The position numbers were made by a program, and so were the translations under genes. From Stichopus chloronotus (taxonomy: Eukaryota; Echinodermata; Holothuroidea; Aspidochirotida; Stichopodidae), in assembly GCA_021234535.1 (NCBI GenBank), contig CM037850.1:18027990-18091989 (forward strand): DNA of 64,000 nucleotides, written 5' to 3'. Positions 1-11,121 of the stretch are shown here, piece after piece; position 1 is the stretch's first letter; each line of letters opens with the position of its first letter. The notes below the pieces were generated by a model. It made no database searches. It had not been told where the DNA came from and saw nothing but the letters and a program-made list of their open reading frames with translations.

Positions 1-124
1 AGGTAGAACATTTGATTGTTGCAACAAGGAAGCAAGGTGAGAGCTGGGGTTACAAATGTCTCAAACTGACGCTAAGTAACGTTGCCACTTTAAGATGGTT
101 TCTTTTAAATAAAAGAAGATCGTA

Positions 125-310
125 ATTCACAGCGCGTACTCCCTCACCTCATATAACCTATGCATTACCGCATTAACCATGGTCTGGCATCTGGCAATTT
201 TGTGTGTGTGTATCTGGCCACCGCCCTTCCGTAATTGCCAGTATGAAGCAGGCTCTTCGTCATGGGTGGGCAGGGGTGCAGATTCCCCTCTTATAAAATT
301 TTTGGCCGTA
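125..310 (+). repeat. Dispersed repeat, copy 1
   Basis: This segment resembles a second one on the minus strand at about 58465-58640. The shared core is CAATTTTGTGTGTGTGTA followed by a GG(C/T)CACC block and CCTTCCG. The likeness continues on both sides: a GTTAAT-CGGTAA / ATATGAG block lies upstream, and a TGCAGAT then TCAAATTT-like block lies downstream. Two similar stretches of about 170 bp in opposite orientation, 58 kb apart, indicate an interspersed repeat. The family is not identified; a SINE or a LINE end is possible. Short open frames here are repeat sequence, not genes. Confidence 0.5.
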
Positions 311-578
311 GAATTCTTTGGGATGAAAACAATTACTAACATCCATGTGTGCATCCTCTACCTATTTGTATTCCTGTTCCACCCACCTAGACTTTGACCT
401 GGCCCCATGCCCGGTACAAGGAACAAAACAAGAAGGCCATCTGCACCCCTGGTAGGATCAACAGACATATAGACAGGCACATAGCCAGTCGGGGGAGAAG
501 GGGCCCCCCATGAGCATAATTTTGGTAGTTTTCAATATTTTTTATGATATAGTAGTTCTCCTATTTTGTGCTGTAGGG

Positions 579-960
579 CTACAAATTTTTGGTCTCAAAA
601 GGTTTTTCAAGGGCCATTTTTAGTGACCTGTGAGGATTTTTTGTGCCAAGATTTTCTTGCACACCTTGCATCAACCTAGTGATGTGCTGCTGCTCTAACT
701 CACTCAGATAATCTTCTGCAGGCTGTGCCCCCCCGTCCTTGGCAATTTTCTCGTTACACCTAGCTTCTTCTAGAGGGGTCAAGAATGGTAGTTGGTGTAA
801 CATCGCCATGTTGTTTTCAAACAAATCAGGGCAGATGAGTTGCTTTACGTAGATGCAGATGTTTCTGCATGACTGCGTACGTGTAGAATACAGTCTGACC
901 GAAGATTACAAGATCAGGAACATATTTGTCACCTTGAGATCTCACAGTCATTTGATTCAT
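579..960 (-). pseudogene. Decayed or partial coding fragment, unknown protein
   Basis: The minus strand reads as protein-like sequence from an ATG at 960-958 to a stop at 581-579, with one frame break near 826-832. The first part (about 44 codons) contains YVPDLVIFGQTVFYTYAVMQ. The second part (about 75 codons, in another frame) contains EEARCNEKIAKDGG, AEDYLSELEQQHITRLM and ends PFETKNL. Balanced charged residues, no low complexity and sense across the break suggest real coding ancestry. A TTTTTAG acceptor-like site lies just upstream on the minus strand, but its phase does not fit the reading simply. I do not recognise the family. It could be a transposon open reading frame remnant or an exon pair with a sequencing or mutational indel. 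The break and the missing flanks argue for a pseudogene or element relic. Confidence 0.35.
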
Positions 961-2104
961 TTCTATCTTTTGCTTTTAGCCTAAAAATATTGCTATTTAT
1001 CATAAACAAATTTGCTTGAATGATTCACTGTGACAAGATAAGGACCTTTTTGACATCACAACTAATGTCCCATGGATGGATCCTGTCATGACCATTGAGA
1101 GGAGTGGGTGACCGGTGGAACAAAAGGTCCTGGGCCCAGGGCTCTTTGAGGGACCGAAAAGCCTAAAATGAAACAAGAGGCAGGCTAAGGGTATGCTATA
1201 TCTTGTGCCCTCCATGCCATCTGATGCCTGGTGTCATTCTACTTAAATAGTCCTGCCAGCACTAAGCCCACCCAACCAATATTTTTTCTTCCACCATGCC
1301 CATATTGGCTAGCTTTCTGCAGCCATTTGATCCTGTTGATGTTATAGCTGTTGCTCCCAGAAAGTATTCCTTGTGGGCATGCAAGGAAAACAGCTCAAAA
1401 GATGCAAAGAAACATTACCATATCCACATTCTAGGGTTAAGTTGAGGCAAATGGTAATGCCTCTTACATTTTCTGTCCACCCCCTAGAAATTTTGGGTGA
1501 AAAAAGTTAATATCATGTCATATAGGTGCCAGTGGGTCCACCCCATATTTCTGTTTTGGTCCCCGCCATGAATGTTACCTAACTATGGGTCTAGACTTAC
1601 AGACCTCTGACAGATGTGCAAAACCTTACAAAGGATGCGATGTAGTTTGTTCAATGTGAGTCAGTTCATTTGTGTGCATGATGAAACAGACGTATCCAAT
1701 ATTTTGCGTCGGTTGTTTCAGACAACGCCCTCATCGTGTTTCCTCTTTCCTTGTATCGTGAAACTTACCTGGATAAATGTATACATCCCTCTGCCACGTT
1801 TCTCTCATCGAGAAGCTGGTAGCTGACGTTCGTTGTCTCTGTGAGGTTTTATTAGTATTTACAACATGATAATCGCCAAAGTGTAATTCTGTAACAGCGT
1901 GAGGGCTATGTTTGCATTTCCTGTACCTGGGATTATACATCTGGCAGATTATTTTTAGCTTTGTTGTCATTCTTCAGATCGGCTTTGACACAATAAAAAT
2001 GAAATGGAAACCTTGTAGTGTCTGCAAGTACTATATCTCAACTTTCTACTGGCTAACTCTGCTGATAAAAACCATTGATGCAGCTTTAATTTCTTCACTT
2101 TTGG
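961..2104. other. No gene seen
   Basis: There is no supportable coding or RNA gene. A 12-bp perfect palindrome CCTGGGCCCAGG lies at 1129-1140. The short open frames on both strands have no recognisable composition. Phrases around 1110-1150 and 1480-1570 resemble decayed DNA-transposon ends but lack a matching partner. Confidence 0.5.
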
Positions 2105-2156
2105 TCTATCTGTCTGTCTGCCTGTCTGTCTGTTTGTCAGACAGACAGATAGACAG
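2105..2156. repeat. (CTGT)n / (CAGA)n self-complementary microsatellite
   Basis: A (TCTG)n run switches to its own reverse complement. The 16 bases at 2105-2120 are the exact reverse complement of 2138-2153, with a CTGT-rich loop between. The tract could fold into a hairpin as single-stranded DNA or RNA. It explains the low-complexity LSVCLSVCLS-type frames found here on both strands. Confidence 0.9.
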
Positions 2157-4025
2157 CGTGTAAGACAAATTTCAGATTTTTGATTAGAATATTTACTGGC
2201 CTGTCCCTTCCGTTTATACCTTGTATCTTGAAGATGTAGAGTAAGATTATTGCTGGCCAATGTTGTTGCATTTAACCCGTTCATCAATACCCATGGTGAT
2301 CAGAGGATGCGGATGCAATTGGACCCTTCATGTTGTAAAGCAGTGTAATGAGAGCCAAATTGTGCCATCGATTGTCTTCTTTGCAATTCCAAGTGATTGA
2401 AGTCTCCCTGACAGTGGTGGTAATGTTTTATTTTGATATCATTATTTGTTAGATCATAGCATTCAGTTCTGGAAGCTAATTTTTTTTATTGCTTGCATTC
2501 TACTAAGTAACACCATCTATCAATAGAGGGGGGGGGGACTCTCAGTGGCATGGGTATTTATTTAACCCCACCGAGTTTCTACATTCGCCGCCGTTCGTGA
2601 CTAAAGCGCCTTTCAGTTGTTGCATGTAATATGATTTTTCCCACAGCAATCTTTTAGACATTTACCCTTCTCCCTTTCCACTGTTAGAGGGTTATGTCAA
2701 CCCTTATAAGGAACTACCATGGCCCTTCTTGTAAGAAGTCATGTGGAAGTGATGGTTAGATGCCTCCCCCTTTCATGGACATTATTTCAGATGGCCATGA
2801 AGTGTGTGGGGGGGGAGGGGGCAAGGAGGTTGTTTCTTAGATATCCATGAAGAGCCTCAGAGCTACTGGTACAATCTATGTTAAAGCAAATTGTTGGTAA
2901 GAGAAAAAGGAAACAGCATGATGGAAAAATTGGCTGCATTTGTTGTTTCAACTTCTTAACGAGGTTTCTTCTGGAATTGTGTTAGTAGACTAAAGACAAA
3001 AATGGGAAAGAATGATTTCACAGTGTGACCTGGTTGGAATGGCATTTACCTGGTGTGACCTTATCATGCCCTTAATACTGCTAATTGAAGAGATTTTAGG
3101 CTGTAAATGTACTTGCACTGACGATGATTTCTGACACCAGGGGGAGGCTTGGGTCAGAGGGTTTTCTCCAATTATCCCTCACTCTGCTGAAGTCACCTGA
3201 TGAATACATGCATATGCCTACTCCCTGTTTATATTCAGAATTTTGCATATACCTTCCCGTTTTTGTAAGTCCATTAAATTTTCACCCAGAGATAGTATGC
3301 TAAAACCTCAGAGCCCCCAGATCCAACAAGGTACCCTACTTCAAGCCCCTGAACCCCACTCACTCACTAAACTCACGCAATGCACAAAGTTCTTTATCCC
3401 TCTCCTCCCCCCCACGATTTCTATTGTCCTCCATCTTTCCCCCTCCAAAATCTTTAAATCCGTGTGCTGCCTTGTGCATGACATGGCAAAAAAGGCTTTG
3501 ACCTTTGTAGTATACCTTTAAGTGGCAAGCTATTAAACCTGTCACACATTGACGCTTACATTGCATTGATTGACCAAAACCGAACGTGTGAGCCAAACAC
3601 CGGTTCTCAAAAGTCAATGTTTCAACATCATCTTTCCTGAGTCAGTGGTAGTTTAGAAAAATGTACCTTTCATGCATTTTTATAACCTCCATCTTTTCCC
3701 CCTCCCCCCTCTTTTTTTTTTTTGGTGAGGGAGAGAGACTTCCTTCTGGAATACTCTTAGATCTCGTTTCCCCAGTTCCGAGCTATCCCCCCAACCCTGT
3801 CAAAATTCAATTTTCTCAGAATTGGATGTAAAACAAGGCTGGAAATACAATACCCACTTTGCTGGTAGATTGCCTCTCCCGCCCATGCTTACGTCTGTTA
3901 GGCTATGTTCTGGAATATCAGACGTACCTAATGGCATGTACGTGTCGCACTGCGTCCATGCGTAAGTTTAATTTTGTGGACTTGAACTTTTTTCTAAAAA
4001 TAATGGGAACAACCAATGGCATGAT
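2157..4025. other. No gene seen; low-complexity patches
   Basis: Only short open frames occur. There are G-runs near 2528-2537 and 2810-2821, a C-rich patch at 3400-3450 and a T-run near 3713-3723. No transposon ends or RNA genes could be supported. Confidence 0.5.
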
Positions 4026-5348
4026 TTGAAAGATTACAGAATGAATTTTATTTCTCTGATGAACACCACCGGTAGGCAGCAACAGGCTTCATTTCAGAGA
4101 AGATGTCTACATTTCCCTTTGGACAACTGGCTGCTTCTGCTGTATGGTTGTCTGAAATTTCATTTTGGTTGTCCTAACAATGATCAAAATGACAAGCCTA
4201 GGAAGAGAATCACAACTCAGCACAGTAAAATTGAACAGTGCTTGAGGAAAACTCATAATTTGTTTCCCATAGCAGAAAATCGTTCTGTAGATGATGCCAT
4301 TCTGTTCTTTCTTGATTCTGTGTATAGACACCTTGATCATAACTCTGGTAACTTTGTAAGGGTTTTATTTGTAGACTTTTCATCTGCATTTAACACTATC
4401 CTCCCTCATATCTTACTCGATAAAATGTGTGACTATGGGATAAACTTTTACTTGACCAAGTGGGTATTAGACTTTCTTACTAACCGGGTACAACATGTGT
4501 TTGTTAATGGAGTATTTTCTAAAGATATTGTTACTAACGTAGGCGTTCCGCAAGGTTGTGTAATATCGCCAGTTCTCTTCACTCTCTACACATCTAACTG
4601 CCATAGTACTCAACCAAATACACAAATTGTAAAATTTGCTGACGACACATGCGTCATAGGTCTCATTGGTAGGGATGATGGTGATGAAGTAAGGTACAGA
4701 AATGAGATATCTACTTTTGCAAATTGGTGTAATGATAACAATTTAATACTGAACGTTTCTAAATCAAAAGAACTCATCGTTGACTTTCGGCTCAGTACCA
4801 GAGGCAACCCCAGCCTAGTAGGCATTGTATTAAATGGTGAAACAGTGGAACAAGTCAATTCCTACAAGTACCTTAGGTTGACGATTACTAATAAGTTACA
4901 GTGGGATGCTCATATACACTCTATTCTTTCAAAGGCAAATCAGCGAATGTTTTTTGTACGTAAGCTTAATGCCTTTAAGTTAGACCCCACCCTTATTTCC
5001 CTGTTCTATAGAGCAACTATTGAGACTTTACTTACCTTTTGTTTGTCAGCCTGGGGTGGGAATGCAACTGCCTATGACTTGAAAAAACTTAATAGAGTAA
5101 TTATGAAAGCTAAGAAAGTGTGCCAGTCAGAGGTTTTAGGTTCAATTGAAGAGCTGCTTGAAAAAGTAACTGGTAGGAAAATTGAATCGTTAATGCTGTC
5201 TAATCATCATCCCCTGAGTAATAAAGTCGAATTTAGTATAAAACGTACAGGTAGGGCAATTGTTATCAAATGTAGGACGGAAAGATACAGAAGATCGTTT
5301 TTACCACGGGTTACATTAAGTCTTGCCAACAGTTTTATAAGGCAGTGA
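4026..5348 (+). CDS. Non-LTR retrotransposon reverse transcriptase, 5'-truncated
   Basis: This frame encodes the polymerase of a LINE that copies element RNA into DNA at a nicked target. Reverse transcriptase similarity begins near residue 75-80 (ENRSVDDAILFFLDSVYRHL). Motif A is FVDFSSAFNT with the catalytic Asp at 117. Motif B is GVPQGCVISPVLF starting at 173. Motif C is FADDT with Asp206 and Asp207. A motif D/E-like stretch follows (NWCNDNNLILNVSKSKELIV). The C-terminal tail (HPLSN..F, KCRTERYRRSFLPR) is the kind found after the polymerase in CR1/L2/Rex1-group elements. The endonuclease domain and the N-terminal part of the polymerase are absent. The first 70 or so residues do not look like reverse transcriptase, so the start at 4026 is simply the first ATG in the open frame. 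The catalytic triad is present, but the truncation makes it non-autonomous. The exact clade is inferred from motifs only. Confidence 0.85.
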   Translation: MKDYRMNFISLMNTTGRQQQASFQRRCLHFPLDNWLLLLYGCLKFHFGCPNNDQNDKPRKRITTQHSKIEQCLRKTHNLFPIAENRSVDDAILFFLDSVYRHLDHNSGNFVRVLFVDFSSAFNTILPHILLDKMCDYGINFYLTKWVLDFLTNRVQHVFVNGVFSKDIVTNVGVPQGCVISPVLFTLYTSNCHSTQPNTQIVKFADDTCVIGLIGRDDGDEVRYRNEISTFANWCNDNNLILNVSKSKELIVDFRLSTRGNPSLVGIVLNGETVEQVNSYKYLRLTITNKLQWDAHIHSILSKANQRMFFVRKLNAFKLDPTLISLFYRATIETLLTFCLSAWGGNATAYDLKKLNRVIMKAKKVCQSEVLGSIEELLEKVTGRKIESLMLSNHHPLSNKVEFSIKRTGRAIVIKCRTERYRRSFLPRVTLSLANSFIRQ

Positions 5349-5535
5349 GGGCATTTGCATATTCATTTTGTAAGTAGTTTTAGATACATGTTTATCTTAT
5401 AACCTGCCATTTTTAGTTTTTTGACATGTTTTATGTGTTTCTATGTGATTTTTCATTGTTTCTCTTATGTTTTATGAGATGAAATGGCACCAAATTCCTT
5501 TTATGGTCAATAAAGATTCGTATATCTTATATATA
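4250..5535 (+). mobile_element. 5'-truncated LINE, CR1/Rex1-like, with 3' UTR
   Basis: The recognisable element runs from the start of reverse transcriptase similarity through a roughly 180-bp 3' untranslated region containing AATAAA at about 5509-5514. It ends near the AT-rich TCGTATATCTTATATAT. No long poly-A tail follows, which is typical of CR1/L2-type elements. The 5' truncation is the usual result of incomplete target-primed reverse transcription. Target-site duplications could not be identified, so both ends are approximate. Confidence 0.75.
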
Positions 5536-5540
5536 ACATG

Positions 5541-7051
5541 TTACCATAGCAATATGTTACTCTCTCATGGAGTTTGTACCATGTAGATTCCGTTGTTAAC
5601 CAGAAGTGGTCATGTGGGGGGACTATGTGGGCTTCATTTTTACCTTTTTGGAAGAGCAAACTTTTGAAAGGCAAGATCTCAGAATAACGTCTGGATCCCT
5701 TTCGATGAGGTCCCGAAGCACTACTTCCTGCAATCTGGGAGGTTTTTACGGCAAAAGTTTCTCGATATGCTACGTGCAATCCAAAGATGGCGCTCTGTCC
5801 AGAGAGTAAGACATGAATTAACCCCTCCCCCAAGTGATTTCCCTAGAACCGCACCTGTTGTCACGATACAACAGTAAATGAAGGTCAATACCAACAAACC
5901 ATATTACCACTCTGGTTGGTAGATCTTATCATCAGGGAGTCACTCTCCCATTGGATGACCGGAATTAAGGCGTGGGTTCGGTCGTCCAACTACTGAATGA
6001 CCGTAAAAGTTCATTAACATTCCCGGCAGGTTAGTCTAGTGTTTTGTGATAGGTTCACTTAAAGCTTCGTTTTATTTGGGATATAATACATTTGCTGCTT
6101 CATGCTGCTTATACAACTTTTTTCACTCTAAGATTGATTTTTCATTTAAGAATAATCTAAGGTTTTCCTATCTGAAATGACCTTGTGAAAAGAAGATACC
6201 AAATTTATCTTAGTTGCTGCTTTAAGGACTTCACAACAACAGGTGGTTTTGGTGCAAAACATGTACCCAGGGTCGGTTTGACGACATGGAAAAGAAAATT
6301 CATCTCGTCTTTGAATTGTGTAGGACAGAATCATCGAATCAATGCATGGGTTTGTGGCACTTTAACTTGAGTCTTCACCAGCATTAAACTTCCTTGAAAT
6401 TTTTTGTTGCGTGCACTTTCAGTTTTGATGGTAAGTAGATCTAGGTGACCAATCGAAAGTTGTGTACATATGACTCTTCACAGTGACACCACAGGGGTGA
6501 CTCGTGGTCTCGTGTGCACTCTTGAAATTTTGCAAAAAAGTGAAAATTTTTTTCTCAAAAAGTGCTTAGTTTAATAAAGTTTTGCTTGTTTTGCTAACCA
6601 TCTTTCAAGAGAAAAATAATCACTTCGTGTATCATGCATCGGTGGAAGAAAAAATTTAATGTAAGGTAAATCTGGATCACTAGAGCATGTGAACAAACTG
6701 CTAGCCATGCATTCCAAGCCTTGTCTTTGGTCTTACATTGTACCCAGCTGCCTACTACAATACAGTGGTATTTTGAATCACCTTGTTCTCGTGCAAAATG
6801 CCAAGGCAATTTCCATCGACTGATTATCACTTCTGTCAAATTGAGATTTAGGGAAGCCCAGTTAAAATAATTTTTTTTTATCATTCTATGCCATGTAACT
6901 ACCTCTGCACCCCACGGCAACTAGACTGAATAGAACACACTTTAGCCTATATTCAATCAGTTGTTTAAGAAGTTGCAACTTTACTGACCAAGGCTCACCT
7001 CCTGCAACAAGCAGTCTTAATTCTGCCATGGCTGTCGTTCTTTGTATCTTT
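5541..7051. other. No gene seen
   Basis: All open frames are short and unconvincing. There is an AT-rich patch at 6520-6600. A GGTTCGGTC phrase near 5976 resembles a B box but has no A-box partner in the right place. Confidence 0.5.
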
Positions 7052-7230
7052 GAGAGGCGTGTCTAGAATTATAATTTTAGGGGGGGCATGTTGCATGAAT
7101 ATGGGGGCTACATTGTAAAATGTGCACTCATTTTTTAAAATATCAATATATTTAACCCTTATAATTCAGGGGGGTCTGTCATATTTTTGGGGGTCTGGGC
7201 TCCTTCAGGCGCACCATAGGTACGCTACTG
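7052..7230. mobile_element. Degenerate hAT-like element remnant
   Basis: The left end (GAGAGGCGTGTCTAG) and the reverse complement of the right end (CAGTAGCGTACCTATG) match at about 9 of 14 core positions. Both are followed inward by AATTATAA- and GGGGGG-containing blocks that also mirror one another. CAG..GCG..CTA ends are typical of decayed hAT-family MITEs. Flanking 8-bp duplications are not clear. Confidence 0.35.
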
Positions 7231-8776
7231 TTACCTTGATTCATTGTAACACCAAATACCGATTCAGAATCCGTGAAAAGTGAATCAATGTTACTGAAAA
7301 CTATTGGCATGAACCCCCCAATGCTGGGATTATCGATTTAAAATCAGCAGTATCACCATATCATGTTATAGCCATAGGCAGAGCTAAGCATGTTGCATTT
7401 GTACTATGTCAGTTCGCATGAATGACAAATTTTTGCACGGACGCGAAAACTGGTCCCTTTGGAGCGATCGGCAGCATTCCCAAAATACAACATCTCCATC
7501 TGGTACACCTAAACATCGCAGAGACGATCATTGCAGAACTGTGGTCTCAACATTTCAGTGTGGCTGCAGAAAACTTGCAGACAATGTTCTCAAGTAGTAA
7601 TTGGATTGTAATTTGATCCGACAATAAATTTTGGTGGTTTGGTTTGGAGACAAGCATCTCCTACATACCAATTTTTCTGTGAACAGTCATAATTTGTCAA
7701 ATGTGTGCAATGTTAAGTCCCACAGCCATACCTAGAAGATTTCCATGGTAACGAACTGTCAGTTAATTCATCTGTCGGTGTCAGACCACTGACAGAGGTG
7801 ATGAGGCGAGACTAGCGCACTTGTGGGGAATGCAATGAGACTGCAATTCCTGGAATTACGAGAAGCCAGTCAAGACTAGGTCCTAGTAGCTGCATGGGTG
7901 TAGATTAATTTTCTAAACAGTCCTGTTCCCTGCCCTTTGCAGTAACAGATGTCCCCTATTTCTGTCTCACACATTAAGATAATCACAATCACTTGACACT
8001 ACTTCCGCCTTCTTCGCTGCTCCCCTTCTCCGTTGACAGGTCAACGTTTATGCAGAGTTTTGTGTCACCCATACAGAATCGTCTCTTCGTTCCCGGGAAG
8101 AAGTCACGCAACGTCACTCAACAGTCGGTCGCAGGAGTTGAAACATTGTCAGTGTGCTGTATGAGGGTGCTTCAAGTTTTGCTCTTTATGGACTGTTGTA
8201 ACACTTCGTGGCGCTTGTAATGCACATGGCCATGTGAATCAGGAAGGACACCAAAGCAAGGTTTGGCAGGCGACAGGTGGTTGTTGGATTTCGATTCGGT
8301 GAGTGGATCGAGATTAGTTTATTAATAACTCGTACCTTTAATTAAATGCGTTACCCCAGTTATGATGCATGCAGTAAGTCTGAAACATTTATGAAAGGTC
8401 ATCTTTTGTTTGGCACGAGTTACGGTATGGTGGTATGACTTGCTGAAAGATATTGAAAGTTCACTGTATCTCTCAAAATGTTCCCACCCATCTGCCAAAG
8501 GTCTTACAGAGCGATCCAACGTCCTGTTACTGAGAAATCAAATGCCTTCATGAGTTGATAGCTATGGAATTTTGTGTGTACATGTGATGCAGCTGCTGAA
8601 AATAGTATATGCCAAAGGTTACTGTGCTTTTAGATCACAACATTACTAATTAATGCACAGATATCCTCAGTTCTCATTTAAATAAAATAGTTTCTTCTGT
8701 TATTGGGACATGTGCGTTCCAGGTTCACGGTTTCGTGAGAAGGTCCTTCAACCACTAGCTGTGAAAGATGTACAAC
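7231..8776. other. No gene seen
   Basis: Overlapping short frames at 7406-7616 and 7993-8220 have no recognisable domain. A CTTCTCCGTTGACAG acceptor-like string at about 8026-8040 is followed by two competing frames, neither persuasive. Confidence 0.45.
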
Positions 8777-9127
8777 TTAAAGGGAAATAGGGCGTTTAGA
8801 ATATACCCACGTGGCATACAAAGAAAATAGCATTAATCATTGTTAAACCATTCACTCTCACCAATAAACATCTGCAAAAGCTATCTCCTCACAACGTTAT
8901 GCATGTGATGAGTAACGGAAGGTGCATCTTTTGAATTTTGAAAAGTTTGGGTGAACAAATTGTTGATGAGTAATAAATAAGTGAATATCTACCTGTGAGA
9001 AACTTATTTCTTGAAAAGAAGACTACTGTCCTTCCTTATTTTAAATAATTTATCATTCTATGTCCACAAACATTGGTCTTAAAAATATGGTTGTTTTCTG
9101 TAAAACAAACGCTTTATTTCCCTTCAA
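8777..9127 (+). mobile_element. TTAA-flanked MITE, copy 1 (351 bp)
   Basis: This is a non-autonomous DNA transposon with inverted ends. It starts TTAAAGGGAAATAGGGCGTT, and its right end reads AAACGCTTTATTTCCCTTCA, the inverse of the left with a few changes. A second full copy lies at 41753-42106 in the opposite orientation and is clearly similar end to end (about 85% by eye). The second copy keeps perfect TTAA at both edges, so the target is probably TTAA, as in the piggyBac or Kolobok superfamilies. No coding capacity is present. Confidence 0.85.
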
Positions 9128-11121
9128 AGCACTGTAATATATCAGTTAGCCACAAAGTGTTAGATCGATATTTAAAAATAGCCGCTTTTCACGAAATTGA
9201 TGCAACTCTCCTCTTAGGAATATATGTGTGACTTTTGAAACATTTTGTGTAAAGGTCGCAGACCCTATTTTTGTGCATTTTTGATGCAGTATGATAATAT
9301 ACATTATTGAATGCTATGTGTAAGTTTTGCAAATTTACATAAAAATAAAAAAAGTGCAGTTTGCAGTTAACCTAAAATGTGCCATGCATTTTTCACGCAA
9401 TATTTGCACATAACACAAAATGTCATGCACATATTCCATCTGTTTTTTTAATTTACAAAACTCTTCACAAATTAAGTGTGTTTGATGTCATCACCTGCAA
9501 TTTTCAAGTACTACTTTGAAGAACATTTGCTGCATGAAATCTATGCATACTTACATGCTCCGGGATGTCATTAAGGGCCTTCAGCCTGCCACTAATATTT
9601 TCCCAGTTTCCTCTTTTCACCCCTTCAATTTAAATGCAATGTTCCGGCCTTCCCCCCCCTCTTGAATTTCTTTCCCAAGGAGCTAACTCAAGTACTTTGC
9701 AAACACCATCTCCTGATCCGCCATTTTTGTGTACTCCCTCCCCCCACCTTAATACCCAATTTTAGGATAAAGCGAAGTTCAAACATCTCACCAGGATCCG
9801 CATTTGTACTTTGGAAAAAAGAAAAAAAATACAGTAGTATGCATTGAAATGAACTTCCAGTGAACTGCATTTATATTTATTAGGTGTCAGTTGTCTGAAA
9901 CGTCTCAATGGTCAAGATAGTCTAAGAGATTTGGTCACTTTAAAAGATGACCCAAGGCTGCAGGGTTTCTCAGAAGTGACCGGCTCTGCCCTCATTCTTG
10001 TGGGTTAGCTATCAAAACTTATCATAAAAGGAAGGATTTTAACATATTTCCTCTTCCTTTCATACCTTTTGAAAGTGACATTTAATTGTGACAAAAGTTT
10101 TTTGACCACCCACACCACAAGGGCTATTGGTTAGCTTTTCCTGAAGTGACAGCTAAGGAAACCGCAGGAAAAGAGAAAAAAAAATCTCCGTAAATCCGTG
10201 TTTCTGTGGAGTAAGTCAGAATTCCTTTTCTCATACCATGAGATTTTGCAAAGTTATTGCCAGGCAAACACCCAACTTAAAAGGGTAGTCTTTAAAGTTC
10301 ACTATTGTTCCCTGGAAAAGTGGTTGCACAAGATTGTCAAGTGTGAAGACAGTTTGACTGTAGATTTTTTACGGCAGTGAGAAGTTGGACACTGAGAAAG
10401 AGCACCATGGATCTGCTACACTTTGATTCAAACATTAAGCACTTTGTAAGGCGAAAAAGATTTCTGCGAGTTTTGTTATAAATCAACTCACACGGTGGTC
10501 TTTAAACCATCTCTTTATGTAAGGAGAAATTTGAGATCATAAAGCAAAGATACTTTAACATCCTTGTCTTTTTTTTTGCTTTTGGTCATTCTGACTTCCA
10601 AAGGCAGTGATGTAAACTATTAAGTGATTTCTGTGTGTTAATTTGTGAACCGTCTTTTGATTTCGAGTTCTCCTTCAGAAAAACTGAAGCTCTTCTCATG
10701 GGATGTGAAATGGCATTTACATACCAAAACTGCAATGGTGGAGCAAAGTTGGTCTAATTTCTCTCTCTCTGTTCATATTTCAAGTGACATCATGGGCATT
10801 TGGGAGGGGGGGAGAAGTGGAGAGAAAGAGGTTGGTTGAAAATATCCCATCTCCATTTCGAGTGTGAGATACAAACAGGTTTATTTTACAAGTAAGATTC
10901 CCTAATATTGAATAATTTCACACCATTTTGCATCTGGGTTCCCCATTCGTAGATTCCTCATCTTCATAGGAGAGAATATTTTGGGCATATCCCCCTCCCA
11001 CTTCCAAAATCAAGTTGGCCGCCATGCTTTAAGTGTGCACATCACTGTTTCACATGTCAGTCAGTAACAAGTGTCAACAGATATGTCAACAGATGTACAT
11101 TTGTCAATCTGGGGTTGGCTA
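9128..11121. other. No gene seen
   Basis: AT-rich sequence with C-rich and G-rich patches (9650-9660, 10803-10810). The short frames at 9662-9870, 10198-10380 and 10645-10839 have no recognisable features. Confidence 0.5.
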
